Shown in pieces: positions 7,299-14,005 of a stretch of DNA of 16,794 bases. The DNA lies in contig JAJRWM010000065.1 of assembly GCA_024276815.1 (NCBI GenBank), forward strand, positions 1-16,794. The letters run 5' to 3'. The notes under the pieces are model-generated. The model worked only from the letters and a program-made list of their open reading frames with translations. It did not search any database and had not been told where the DNA came from. A program made the position numbers and the translations under genes. Each line of letters starts with the position of its first letter. The stretch's first letter is position 1. Source of the stretch: a bacterium. Its GTDB lineage: Bacteria > JACRDZ01 > JAJRWM01.

Positions 7299-7330
7299 TT
7301 CGCGGACATAGATTATCCTGATTCCGCGAA
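7299..7330. promoter_or_regulatory. 8-bp inverted repeat, possible operator upstream of zwf
   Basis: TTCGCGGA (7299-7306) and TCCGCGAA (7323-7330) are perfect reverse complements 16 bases apart, a 24-base centre-to-centre arrangement. They sit about 50-80 bases upstream of the zwf start in the gap between zwf and the divergent regulator. It could be a repressor site for either gene, or a leader hairpin of the zwf mRNA. Confidence 0.4.
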
Positions 7331-7431
7331 AAAAACAGACATTGCTCTCAGTTCGTAAAACTTAGAGCGGAAATAGCCCGATTTGGTTCGCTTTTTTTCA
7401 ATGAATAATCGTCCACACCTCATAAACCTTG

Positions 7432-7459
7432 TTTACATTCTGATTGTTCCGGGTATATT
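7432..7459 (+). promoter_or_regulatory. Possible promoter of the PAS/LuxR regulator
   Basis: TTTACA (7432-7437) and TATATT (7454-7459) are 16 bases apart and lie about 80 bases before the chosen ATG at 7537. The match is fair, not strong, in AT-rich sequence. Confidence 0.4.
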
Positions 7460-7536
7460 AATATTCATAAGTCAGACAATTGCAGGTTGTTTTATCCGGC
7501 CGCAGGAATGGAAACAAGGGAAAAGCAAGAGTGATT

Positions 7537-8616
7537 ATGACGGAACTTGAAAACCTGGTAATGTTTTTATCAATTATTTTTGGCGTTCTGCTGGGATTAA
7601 TCTCCAGCCTTATTGACTATTTCTTCTTCTACCACGACAAGAGTTTTATGGCCCTGGCGTTTACCAATGTTCCGCTATCCGAGATTTATATACGCCTGGC
7701 TTTTTTATTCGGCTTTACGGTTTACGGGATAATCATCTCCCTGGTTATGCGGAAACGCAGGCTGGCCGAAGAAGCTTTAGAGTTGTTAGCCAGGTAGAAA
7801 GAAGCGATCCTGGCCGCCGTTCCCGATATCATCATGGAGGTGGATGAAAACAAGGTCTATACCTGGGCCAATTCGGCCGGTTATAAATTTTTCGGCCAGG
7901 ATGTCATAGGTAAAGAAGCCGCCGGTTATTTTGAAGGAGAGCAGGATACTTATCATGAGGTTCAGCCTCTTTTCGCGGGCGAGGAAGATGTTGTTTACGT
8001 GGAAAATTGGCAGCGACGGATTGACGGGGAAAAACGTCTGCTGGCCTGGTGGTGCCGGGTTCTTAAGGACAGTAACGGCCGGGTAACCGGGGCTTTATCG
8101 ACCGCTCGTGATATCACCGACCAGAAAAGAGCTAAAGATGCTCTGCTTGCCTCCAAAGCGGACCTGGAAATTCAAAAACTGGCCCTGGAAGAAAAGAATA
8201 TAGCTCTTCACGAAGTGCTGGAACATATAGCTTCCGAAAAAGAGAAAATCAAAAAAGATGTTCAGGCCAACGTCGAGAAACTGTTATTACCAACCTTGGA
8301 GAAAATCAAAATTCAAGGTAATTCGGCTGACAACCGCTATCTTGATATGCTGCGGCAGGACCTGGAAAGTCTGACCACCTCATTTGGCAGTAAAATCACC
8401 GCCCGGGAAGTGAAGCTGGCCCCCAGGGAGATCGAAATATGTCATCATATAAGAAGCGGCCACACCAACAAGGAAATCGCTGACCTGTTAAGTATTGACA
8501 TCAGAACAGTGGAAACCCACCGTAACCGCATCAGGAAAAAACTGGGCATTTCCCATACCAACATCAACCTGACCACTTACCTCCAATCCCTCGGCAGGCC
8601 TGTGGACCTGTTTTAA
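7537..8616 (+). pseudogene. Membrane PAS/LuxR-HTH regulator split by an in-frame TAG
   Basis: Two hydrophobic segments (about residues 8-31 and 52-71) are followed by a PAS domain (AILAAVPDIIMEVDENKVYTWANSAGYKFFG... through ARDITDQK, about 89-197). A charged coiled-coil linker (about 200-260) comes next, then a LuxR-type HTH (about 292-345: LAPREIEICHHIRSGHTNKEIADLL...TVETHRNRIRKKLGI). This suits a membrane-tethered transcription factor responding to a PAS ligand or redox cue. Codon 87 is TAG (7795-7797). The frame is the same on both sides, so this is a point nonsense change, probably from CAG or AAG, and not an indel. The ATG at 7834 after the stop has no ribosome site. The start at ATG 7537 fits the hydrophobic N-terminus; GTG 7531 and TTG 7480 are in frame too. 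Confidence 0.82.
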
Positions 8617-8758
8617 TACGCTTTACTCCGCCTTCCCTCTACCAGCCATAACCTCCTCCATTGCTTTATTGTTTTCTTGCCTTCTTTGCCCAGTATCCAG
8701 ATCTTCACCAGGGGGGTACGATGTTCCTTCCCTTTTCCACCTTGGTAATAAAAACATT

Positions 8759-8787
8759 TTTACATATCTCAACTAAAGTGCTATAAT
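8759..8787 (+). promoter_or_regulatory. Promoter of the first antiporter gene
   Basis: TTTACA (8759-8764) and a perfect TATAAT (8782-8787) are 17 bases apart, giving a start near 8794 and a leader of about 34 bases before the ATG at 8828. The preceding 8617-8758 holds no gene; it is pyrimidine-rich with no clear terminator for the upstream regulator. Confidence 0.65.
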
Positions 8788-8827
8788 CTTACAATTCATT
8801 AAATCCCCCTGAAATGTTTTAACTTAA

Positions 8828-10063
8828 ATGAATATTTTCTCAATATTTTCTCGGATGGATATTCTCTTCTTCGTTTCGCTCGCGCTTTTCGCCGGACTGG
8901 TCGGTGGCAAGTTTTTTCGTAAACTACGCTTCCCCCAGCTGGTGGGTTATATCGTTATCGGGGTGATCATCGGGGTTTCAGGATTTAACCTGATCAGCGA
9001 GGAAATCTTCAAGAGTTTGGAGATCATCGAATATTTTACTCTGGGAATTATTGGCTTCATGGTGGGACGGGAGTTGAAATTTTCCGTTTTCGCGCGGTTA
9101 GGTAAAACGATTTTCACGATTCTCTGCTTTGAGGTTCTGGGCGCTTTTTTGCTGGTTACCCTGACAGTCTGGCTCATCACCCGAAATATCGTTATCGCGC
9201 TTATCCTGGGGTCTCTCGCCACAGCCACGGCTCCGGCGGCAACAGTTGAGGTGCTCTGGGAATATAAGGCCAAGGGAGTCCTGACCACGACGATTTTCTC
9301 CCTGGTGGCCCTGGACGACGTGCTGGCGCTTTTTATTTACGTTTTCGCTGTTTCCTACGCCAAGACAATGATTGGCAATTCGGAGTTTTCACTTGTTAAA
9401 ATAATCTTCATGCCGCTGATTGAAATCGGCTCTTCTGTTCTTCTGGGAGTCATCAGCGGTTTTGTTTTGGGCTGGCTGGCTGAAAAAGTGTTCAGGGAAA
9501 AGCAGTGTTTACCGCTCATTTTGGCCATGATTATGCTCAATATGAGTATCGCCAAATATTTTCACCTTTCCCACATACTTTCCTGTATGATACTGGGAAT
9601 GACCCTGGTCAACCTGAACATATCCCGAGGCAAATACGCTTTTATGGTTATTGAGGATTTCACCGGGCCGCTCTATATCCTCTTTTTTGTTTTAGTCGGT
9701 TCCCAACTGCAAGTCAGGGAGCTTCCCAACATCGGCATGTTGGGCCTGGCCTACATCGGGGCGCGGATGGCTGGCAAGATCACTGGCGCCAAGGTGGGCG
9801 GGAAAGTGTCCCACGCGGCGCCGGCGGTCCGGAAATATTTAGGCTACGCTTTGTTCGATCAAGCCGGAGTCGCCATCGGTCTGGCCCTGGCAGTCAAGCG
9901 TGAATTCAGTTATTCAGGCGTTCAGGGTGAGCAAATTGGCGAACTGGTGTTAAATATAATCATGGCTTCGACCTTTGTCGTTCAGTTGATTGGTCCGTCT
10001 TTTGTTAAGTACGCGATTGTCAAAGCCGGAGAAGCGGGAGTGGACCCCAAAGTGGCGGCCTGA
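8828..10063 (+). CDS. CPA2-type cation/proton antiporter, copy 1
   Basis: This 411-residue integral membrane protein has about 11-13 hydrophobic segments along its length. It carries the Na+/H+ exchanger fold signature ATATAPAAT (about 131-139) with an ALDDVLAL motif whose acidic pair is D163-D164, the ion-binding site in NapA/KefB-like exchangers. It probably exchanges Na+ or K+ for H+. There is no C-terminal TrkA-N domain, so it differs from full KefB/KefC. It shares most of its sequence with the next gene. No Shine-Dalgarno is evident before ATG 8828. The ATG at 8855 (MDIL...) aligns with the start of the second copy and is a possible true start. The ion is not decided by sequence. Confidence 0.88.
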   Translation: MNIFSIFSRMDILFFVSLALFAGLVGGKFFRKLRFPQLVGYIVIGVIIGVSGFNLISEEIFKSLEIIEYFTLGIIGFMVGRELKFSVFARLGKTIFTILCFEVLGAFLLVTLTVWLITRNIVIALILGSLATATAPAATVEVLWEYKAKGVLTTTIFSLVALDDVLALFIYVFAVSYAKTMIGNSEFSLVKIIFMPLIEIGSSVLLGVISGFVLGWLAEKVFREKQCLPLILAMIMLNMSIAKYFHLSHILSCMILGMTLVNLNISRGKYAFMVIEDFTGPLYILFFVLVGSQLQVRELPNIGMLGLAYIGARMAGKITGAKVGGKVSHAAPAVRKYLGYALFDQAGVAIGLALAVKREFSYSGVQGEQIGELVLNIIMASTFVVQLIGPSFVKYAIVKAGEAGVDPKVAA

Positions 10064-10135
10064 TTTTTCGGACTCAGGTTCTTCCGGCTTCCTCGCTTAT
10101 TAAAAACCGATAAATATTGTGATCAGGTATAATTT

Positions 10136-11332
10136 ATGGATATTCTTTTAATTCTTGGCATTATCATCGCCGCCGGGCTGGGAAGCGGGAAGTTCTTCCA
10201 GAAAATCCGCTTTCCCCAGGTGGTGGGTTTTATCGTTATCGGCGCTGTTATCGGCCGCTCAGGTTTTGGCCTGCTTAACGCCGAGCTGTTTGAGAGCATG
10301 TCGCCGATTAACAGTTTCGCCCTGGGCTTGATTGGTTTCATGGTGGGGCGGGAATTAACCTTTTCGGTTTTCAAGCAGTTGGGCAAGACGATCTTCACGA
10401 TTCTCTGCTTTGAGGTTCTGGGCGCCTTCTTCCTGGTCACCCTGGTTATCTGGCTTATCACTCAAAAGCTTTACATCGCTTTGGTCTTTGGCGCTTTAGC
10501 CACGGCTACCGCTCCGGCGGCGACGGTTGACGTTTTGTGGGAGTGCAAGGCCAAGGGAGTCCTGACCACGACGATTTTTTCCCTGGTGGCCCTGGATGAC
10601 GTGCTGGCGCTTTTGGTCTACGCCTTTGCTGTTTCTTATGCCAAGGCTTTAATCAGCAGTTCCACGTTGTCGGTTATGAAAGTATTGTTTGTGCCCTTGT
10701 TTGAGATCGGCGCCTCCATGATACTGGGGGTTGCCTGCGGCTTTATTCTGGGCTGGGTCGCTGAAAGGATAAAGGATGAAAAGCAGTACCTGCCGCTGAT
10801 GCTGGCGACGATCATGATTTCTATCGGGATCGCCAACCATTTTCATCTCTCGCTGATATTGAGTTGCATGATGCTGGGGATGACGCTGGTTAACTTACGG
10901 CTTTCCCGCAGTCAGCACGCTTTTAAGGTGATGGAGGATTTTACCGGACCGGTTTACATCATCTTTTTTGTTCTGATCGGTTCCCAGTTCCAGATCAACA
11001 CGCTACCCAGCATGGGCTTGTTGGGCTTGGCGTATATCGGGGCGCGGATGGCCGGCAAAATTGCCGGCACCCGGCTCGGAGCAACCGTTTCCCAAGCTGA
11101 TCCGGCGGTCAGGAAATATGTAGGTCTGGCTCTTTTTTCTCAGGCTGGGGTAGCTATCGGTCTGGCTCTGGCTGTCGATCATGAGTTCAGCTACCTGGGC
11201 ACCCAGGGTGAAGAGTTAGGCAGTATGGTAATAAACGTGATCATGGCTACGACGTTCGTTGTCCAGCTTATCGGCCCTCCCTGCGTCAAGTACGCGGTAA
11301 CCAAAGCTGGCGAAGTCCCGACAAGAGGATAA
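10136..11332 (+). CDS. CPA2-type cation/proton antiporter, copy 2
   Basis: This 398-residue paralogue of the preceding gene lies 72 bases downstream on the same strand, probably in one transcript. It has the same membrane plan, with ATATAPAAT at about 122-130 and the acidic pair D154-D155 in ALDDVLAL. The start MDILLILG has AGG about 9 bases upstream. DNA identity with copy 1 is very high in places: 9113-9144 equals 10394-10425 exactly, and 9266-9332 matches 10547-10613 with two differences. This points to a tandem duplication, perhaps with later gene conversion. The loops and the 50-60 region differ more, leaving room for different regulation or ion choice. The stop lies 4 bases from the CCA end of the convergent tRNA gene. 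Confidence 0.88.
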   Translation: MDILLILGIIIAAGLGSGKFFQKIRFPQVVGFIVIGAVIGRSGFGLLNAELFESMSPINSFALGLIGFMVGRELTFSVFKQLGKTIFTILCFEVLGAFFLVTLVIWLITQKLYIALVFGALATATAPAATVDVLWECKAKGVLTTTIFSLVALDDVLALLVYAFAVSYAKALISSSTLSVMKVLFVPLFEIGASMILGVACGFILGWVAERIKDEKQYLPLMLATIMISIGIANHFHLSLILSCMMLGMTLVNLRLSRSQHAFKVMEDFTGPVYIIFFVLIGSQFQINTLPSMGLLGLAYIGARMAGKIAGTRLGATVSQADPAVRKYVGLALFSQAGVAIGLALAVDHEFSYLGTQGEELGSMVINVIMATTFVVQLIGPPCVKYAVTKAGEVPTRG

Positions 11333-11336
11333 ATAA

Positions 11337-11411
11337 TGGAGGCGGCAATCGGATTCGAACCGATGAATAATAGATTTGCAGTCTACTGCCTTACCACTTG
11401 GCCATGCCGCC
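11337..11411 (-). tRNA. tRNA-Cys (GCA)
   Basis: The acceptor stem GGCGGCA pairs with TGCCGCC, followed by discriminator T and an encoded CCA (11337-11339 as TGG on plus). The anticodon arm AGA-CTGCAAA-TCT gives anticodon GCA, and the T arm has the invariant GGTTCGAATCC. The D arm (GCCAAGTGGTAAGGC) fits tRNA-Cys closely. Transcribed from its own promoter at 11429-11457. Confidence 0.96.
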
Positions 11412-11428
11412 TTTTTTCCATTGAGAGA

Positions 11429-11457
11429 ATTTTATTCATTCCCGGTTAAATTGTCAA
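11429..11457 (-). promoter_or_regulatory. tRNA-Cys promoter
   Basis: On the minus strand TTGACA (11457-11452) and TAAAAT (11434-11429) are 17 bases apart, ending 18 bases before the mature tRNA 5' end. It diverges from the polyamine-operon promoter about 40 bases away. Confidence 0.75.
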
Positions 11458-11494
11458 GTAGTTTCTCTCTGGAGTTTGGGAAAGGGAAAAAAAC

Positions 11495-11522
11495 TTGACA
11501 AAATACAGGATAACCATATAAT
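11495..11522 (+). promoter_or_regulatory. Consensus promoter of the polyamine operon
   Basis: TTGACA (11495-11500) and TATAAT (11517-11522) are both perfect, spaced 16 bases, so strong constitutive initiation near 11529 is expected. The leader to speD would be about 245 bases and holds the small ORF at 11566-11658. Such a strong promoter with a long leader suggests that control is post-initiation; that is inference. Confidence 0.75.
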
Positions 11523-11565
11523 ACCCTATGTTTTTAAACTAGCTTTGGTGAAGGAGGTTAGTAAT

Positions 11566-11658
11566 ATGAACATGAGAAATCCTGAAACTTGCCCCCGCCT
11601 AAAGTTGTTTATCGCAAAATGTTTTATATATAAAAGAATATTTGTTTTTCGGATATAG
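11566..11658 (+). CDS. 30-residue leader peptide with ideal ribosome site
   Basis: AAGGAGGT (11551-11558) lies 7 bases before ATG, an ideal Shine-Dalgarno. The peptide MNMRNPETCPRLKLFIAKCF... has 30 residues, is basic and rich in aromatic and Ile/Phe residues at its C-terminus, and has two Cys. It is first on the transcript from the consensus promoter and ends 116 bases before speD. Directly after its TAG comes CCTCCTT (11660-11666), an exact complement of AAGGAGG, followed by a T run. Ribosome position on the ORF could thus control exposure of that anti-SD, a plan like known polyamine or antibiotic leader peptides. I recognise no known family, so function is inferred from layout only. A longer frame from 11476 starts upstream of the promoter and is not used. 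Confidence 0.6.
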   Translation: MNMRNPETCPRLKLFIAKCFIYKRIFVFRI

Positions 11659-11717
11659 TCCTCCTTTTTCCGTTAACGTTGGTTTTGAGTTTTTGAAGAT
11701 GGTGGCGCTCCGCCCGG

Positions 11718-11727
11718 GAGACGTCTC
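11718..11727. promoter_or_regulatory. 10-bp perfect palindrome in the speD leader
   Basis: GAGACGTCTC lies 48 bases before the speD start, inside a GC-rich block. TTCCG and CGGAA pair a little downstream. It may be part of leader RNA folding or a protein site; no known riboswitch class is recognised. Confidence 0.3.
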
Positions 11728-11774
11728 ACTTTTCCGGGATCTGAAACGGAAGTTATATCACGAAAGGAAAGCTA

Positions 11775-12173
11775 ATGAAAGCGTTAGGCAGACATATTTT
11801 AGTCGAATACTATCAGTGTAACGCTGATATCCTGAACAATCAAAATCTGGTTGAAAACTACATGGTCGAAGCCGCTAAATCGACCGGCTCAACTGTAGTA
11901 AACAGCTCTTTTCATAAATTCAGCCCCCACGGGGTCAGCGGAGTCGTCGTAATCGCCGAAGCCCATCTGGCTATTCATACCTGGCCGGAATACAACTATG
12001 CCGCCGTTGATCTTTTTACCTGCGGCAACACGGTAAACCCATGGAACGCGTATTAATACCTAATGGAGAAGCTGGAGGCCCAAAACGGAAAAACCCAGGA
12101 AATTTCACGCGGTATTTTCTCCCTTCCTGATGGGTGTGAACTGCGGCACAAACCTCTTGCGCAGGCAGTATGA
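11775..12173 (+). pseudogene. speD: S-adenosylmethionine decarboxylase proenzyme, inactivated
   Basis: SpeD makes decarboxylated AdoMet, the aminopropyl donor for spermidine. It self-cleaves at Glu62-Ser63, turning the serine into the pyruvoyl cofactor. Here the numbering matches the Thermotoga class 1b enzyme: S55 in HGVSG, H68 in IHTWPEY and C83 in FTCG are all present. The cleavage serine, however, is alanine ([10 protein letters not shown], codon GCC at 11961-11963), so no pyruvoyl group can form. Codon 94 is TAA (12054-12056), after which the same frame continues with YLMEKLEAQNGKTQEISRGIFSL to TGA at 12171-12173. The full length of 132 codons is normal. The ribosome site AAAGGA is intact. 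It overlaps the next gene by 4 bases (ATGA). Two separate hits suggest a dead gene; a sequencing error could explain either one alone. Confidence 0.87.
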
Positions 12174-12649
12174 TAATAAAAACTCCTGATTGTTTTTTTC
12201 TGGTAAAGGGGTGTAGCGAGGGCTATCAATTGCTGAACGCTTTTGACGGCGCCTTGCTGAAAGCGGGTATCGGCAACACCAATTTGATAAAAATGAGCAG
12301 TATCGTACCGCCGAAGTGCCGGTTGATAGAGCCGGTCAAGCTTCCATATGGCGCTCTGGTGCCGGTAGCGTACGCTTCACTGAGCAGTTCGCTACCCGGG
12401 GAACATATCGCCGCCGCGGTCGCCGTCGCTTTTCCGGTTAACGCTGAACTTCCCGGCGTTATCATGGAATATTCCGGCAAGGAGCCGCTGACCATAATTG
12501 AGAACCGGGTTCGGGAGATGGCCGAACACGCTTTGACAATGCGAGGAGAGTCCTTGAGAGAGATTAAAAGTATCGGTATCGAATACACGGTAAACAAAAT
12601 CGCTGCCGTTTTTGCCGGAGCTGTGCTCTGGACGAACGATGAAGCATAA
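12170..12649 (+). CDS. pdaD: Pyruvoyl-dependent arginine decarboxylase
   Basis: This enzyme converts arginine to agmatine, the first step of this polyamine route, using a pyruvoyl group formed by self-cleavage. The protein has 159 residues, typical for the family. The N-terminal part (FFLVKGCSEGYQLLNAFDGALLKAGIGNTNLIKMSSIVPP) carries the cleavage pair S43-S44 in MSSIVPP, intact here unlike in the SpeD next door. Glu in the IMEYSG stretch near 94 fits the proton donor region. The ATG overlaps the speD stop, so it was designed for translational coupling. The TAA inside speD lies 114 bases upstream and might lower its translation, if coupling matters. It lies upstream of dksA, speE and speB on the same strand. 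Confidence 0.92.
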   Translation: MIIKTPDCFFLVKGCSEGYQLLNAFDGALLKAGIGNTNLIKMSSIVPPKCRLIEPVKLPYGALVPVAYASLSSSLPGEHIAAAVAVAFPVNAELPGVIMEYSGKEPLTIIENRVREMAEHALTMRGESLREIKSIGIEYTVNKIAAVFAGAVLWTNDEA

Positions 12650-12715
12650 AAAGACAGGACTGCTTTATTAGCCCTTGAAATTTTGGCTTATACGCAGAAA
12701 GATGGAGGAGAGTGC

Positions 12716-13141
12716 ATGAGAAAAACGATAATTGAGAATTTCAGGAAGTATATCGAAAAGGAACGGAAGCTGCTGGTGAGTCAGAATCAGAAGAAGCTCA
12801 AAGATTATTTAGAGCGCACCAATGACGAGAACCGGGATATCGCCGACCTGGCGAACGAAGAGTATGAGAGTAGCATTATGGCCACCAACAACACGCATCA
12901 GTATCGTCATCTCAATGAGATAGACCGCGCGCTCGACAAGATCGAGGATGGCAGTTACGGCAATTGCGATGAATGCGGCGGCGAGATCAGCATTGACCGT
13001 TTGAAAGCGATCCCCAACGCCTCGTTTTGTATCAGTTGCCAGGAAAAACGGGAAAAATCGGGTCTTATGGAAAGCGGTGACGAGGCCACCAACGGTTTTA
13101 ATCTTCCTCCTATCAGCAGTTCCATGTTGAAAGACGGATAA
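12716..13141 (+). CDS. dksA: DksA/TraR-type zinc-finger RNA polymerase regulator
   Basis: The 141-residue protein has a charged coiled coil (about 1-76) and a C4 zinc finger: C84-x2-C87, then C105-x2-C108 (CDECGGEISIDRL...FCISCQEK). The coiled-coil tip reads DIADLANEE, matching the D-x-x-D-x-A tip (Asp71, Asp74, Ala76 in E. coli DksA) that acts in the RNA polymerase secondary channel. It is therefore likely a real DksA, working with ppGpp, and not just a TraR-like finger. The start is ATG 12716 with GGAGGAG 5 bases upstream; a TTG at 12683 would add 11 residues without a ribosome site. It lies between the arginine decarboxylase and speE, so it may be cotranscribed with polyamine synthesis. 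Confidence 0.9.
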   Translation: MRKTIIENFRKYIEKERKLLVSQNQKKLKDYLERTNDENRDIADLANEEYESSIMATNNTHQYRHLNEIDRALDKIEDGSYGNCDECGGEISIDRLKAIPNASFCISCQEKREKSGLMESGDEATNGFNLPPISSSMLKDG

Positions 13142-13168
13142 AAAGTTTCATCTACAGGAGCTTGTTCA

Positions 13169-14005
13169 TTGGATTTATGGTTCAAAGAGATACACAATGG
13201 CAGTTTTGGCTTATTGATAAAAGTCAGGAGAAGCTTGTATCATGGGGAAAGTCAGTATCAAAAGCTAGACATCGTTGAAACAGAAGACATGGGTCGGATG
13301 ATGCTTCTGGACGGCCTGGTAATGTTCACGGAAAGAGATGAATTTGTTTATCATGAGATGATCGCCCATGTACCCCTGACAGTTCATCCCAATCCCGGGA
13401 ACGTCCTGGTGATTGGCGGCGGCGACGGCGGCACGGTCCGAGAAATTGCGCGGCACCCCCAGGTCACGCGAATTGATCTGGTAGAGATAGATGAACTGGT
13501 CGTTGATAAAGCGAAAGAGTTTTTCCCGACCGTGAGTTGTGAGCTGGATAATCCCAAAGTCACAGTCCACTACAAGGATGGAATTGAGTTCGTCAAAAAA
13601 TCAAAAGACAAGTATGACGTGATAATCGTGGATTCGACCGACCCGATTGGCCCGGCGGTCGGTCTTTTCAGCCACGAATTCTATCAGGACTGCTTTAACG
13701 CCCTGCAAAAAGACGGGATTCTGACAGCCCAGACGGAAAGTCCTTTTTTTGATGTTGAGCTGATTAAAAAGATCTATGCCAATCTGCAACAAGCTTTTCC
13801 CCTGTTCAGGATGTACCTGGCGCCGGTGCCAACCTATCCCGGCGGATACTGGAGCTTCGCCTTCGCCTCAAAAAAGTATCGCCCGATTCTGGACCTGAAC
13901 AAAGAGCGGGCGGAAACCATCAGCCGGAGCACAAAATTTTACAATCCCCAAATCCATGTATCGGGTTTTTCCCTGCCCAACTTCGTGAAAAAAATATTCT
14001 CATGA
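13169..14005 (+). CDS. speE: Spermidine synthase (polyamine aminopropyltransferase)
   Basis: SpeE transfers the aminopropyl group of decarboxylated AdoMet to putrescine. The 278-residue protein starts (L/M)DLWFKEIH, typical of SpeE, at a TTG (13169) with AGGAG 8 bases before it; no ATG fits better. YHEM (61-64) and GGGDGG (83-88) form the substrate pocket and AdoMet loop. DSTDP (155-159) holds the catalytic Asp, and PTYPGGYWSFAFAS closes the site. It overlaps speB by 4 bases (ATGA). With the local SpeD inactive, it needs decarboxylated AdoMet from another SpeD, or is idle. Putrescine comes from the neighbouring SpeB. Confidence 0.96.
   Translation: MDLWFKEIHNGSFGLLIKVRRSLYHGESQYQKLDIVETEDMGRMMLLDGLVMFTERDEFVYHEMIAHVPLTVHPNPGNVLVIGGGDGGTVREIARHPQVTRIDLVEIDELVVDKAKEFFPTVSCELDNPKVTVHYKDGIEFVKKSKDKYDVIIVDSTDPIGPAVGLFSHEFYQDCFNALQKDGILTAQTESPFFDVELIKKIYANLQQAFPLFRMYLAPVPTYPGGYWSFAFASKKYRPILDLNKERAETISRSTKFYNPQIHVSGFSLPNFVKKIFS

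Noticed and set aside
7266-7316. 17-codon basic ORF ending 4 bases before zwf on the minus strand
   Set aside because: It has no ribosome site, and its length is easily met by chance.
7795-7797. TAG as a pyrrolysine codon
   Set aside because: The protein is not a methylamine methyltransferase, no pyl gene is in the window, and another nearby gene (speD) is cut by TAA, so point mutation or error is simpler.
11337-11411. tRNA-Cys as an integration site of a mobile element
   Set aside because: No integrase gene and no repeat of the tRNA 3' end is seen in the window.
11529-11774. Known SAM or preQ1 riboswitch before speD
   Set aside because: None of the conserved core motifs I know for these classes can be found in the leader.
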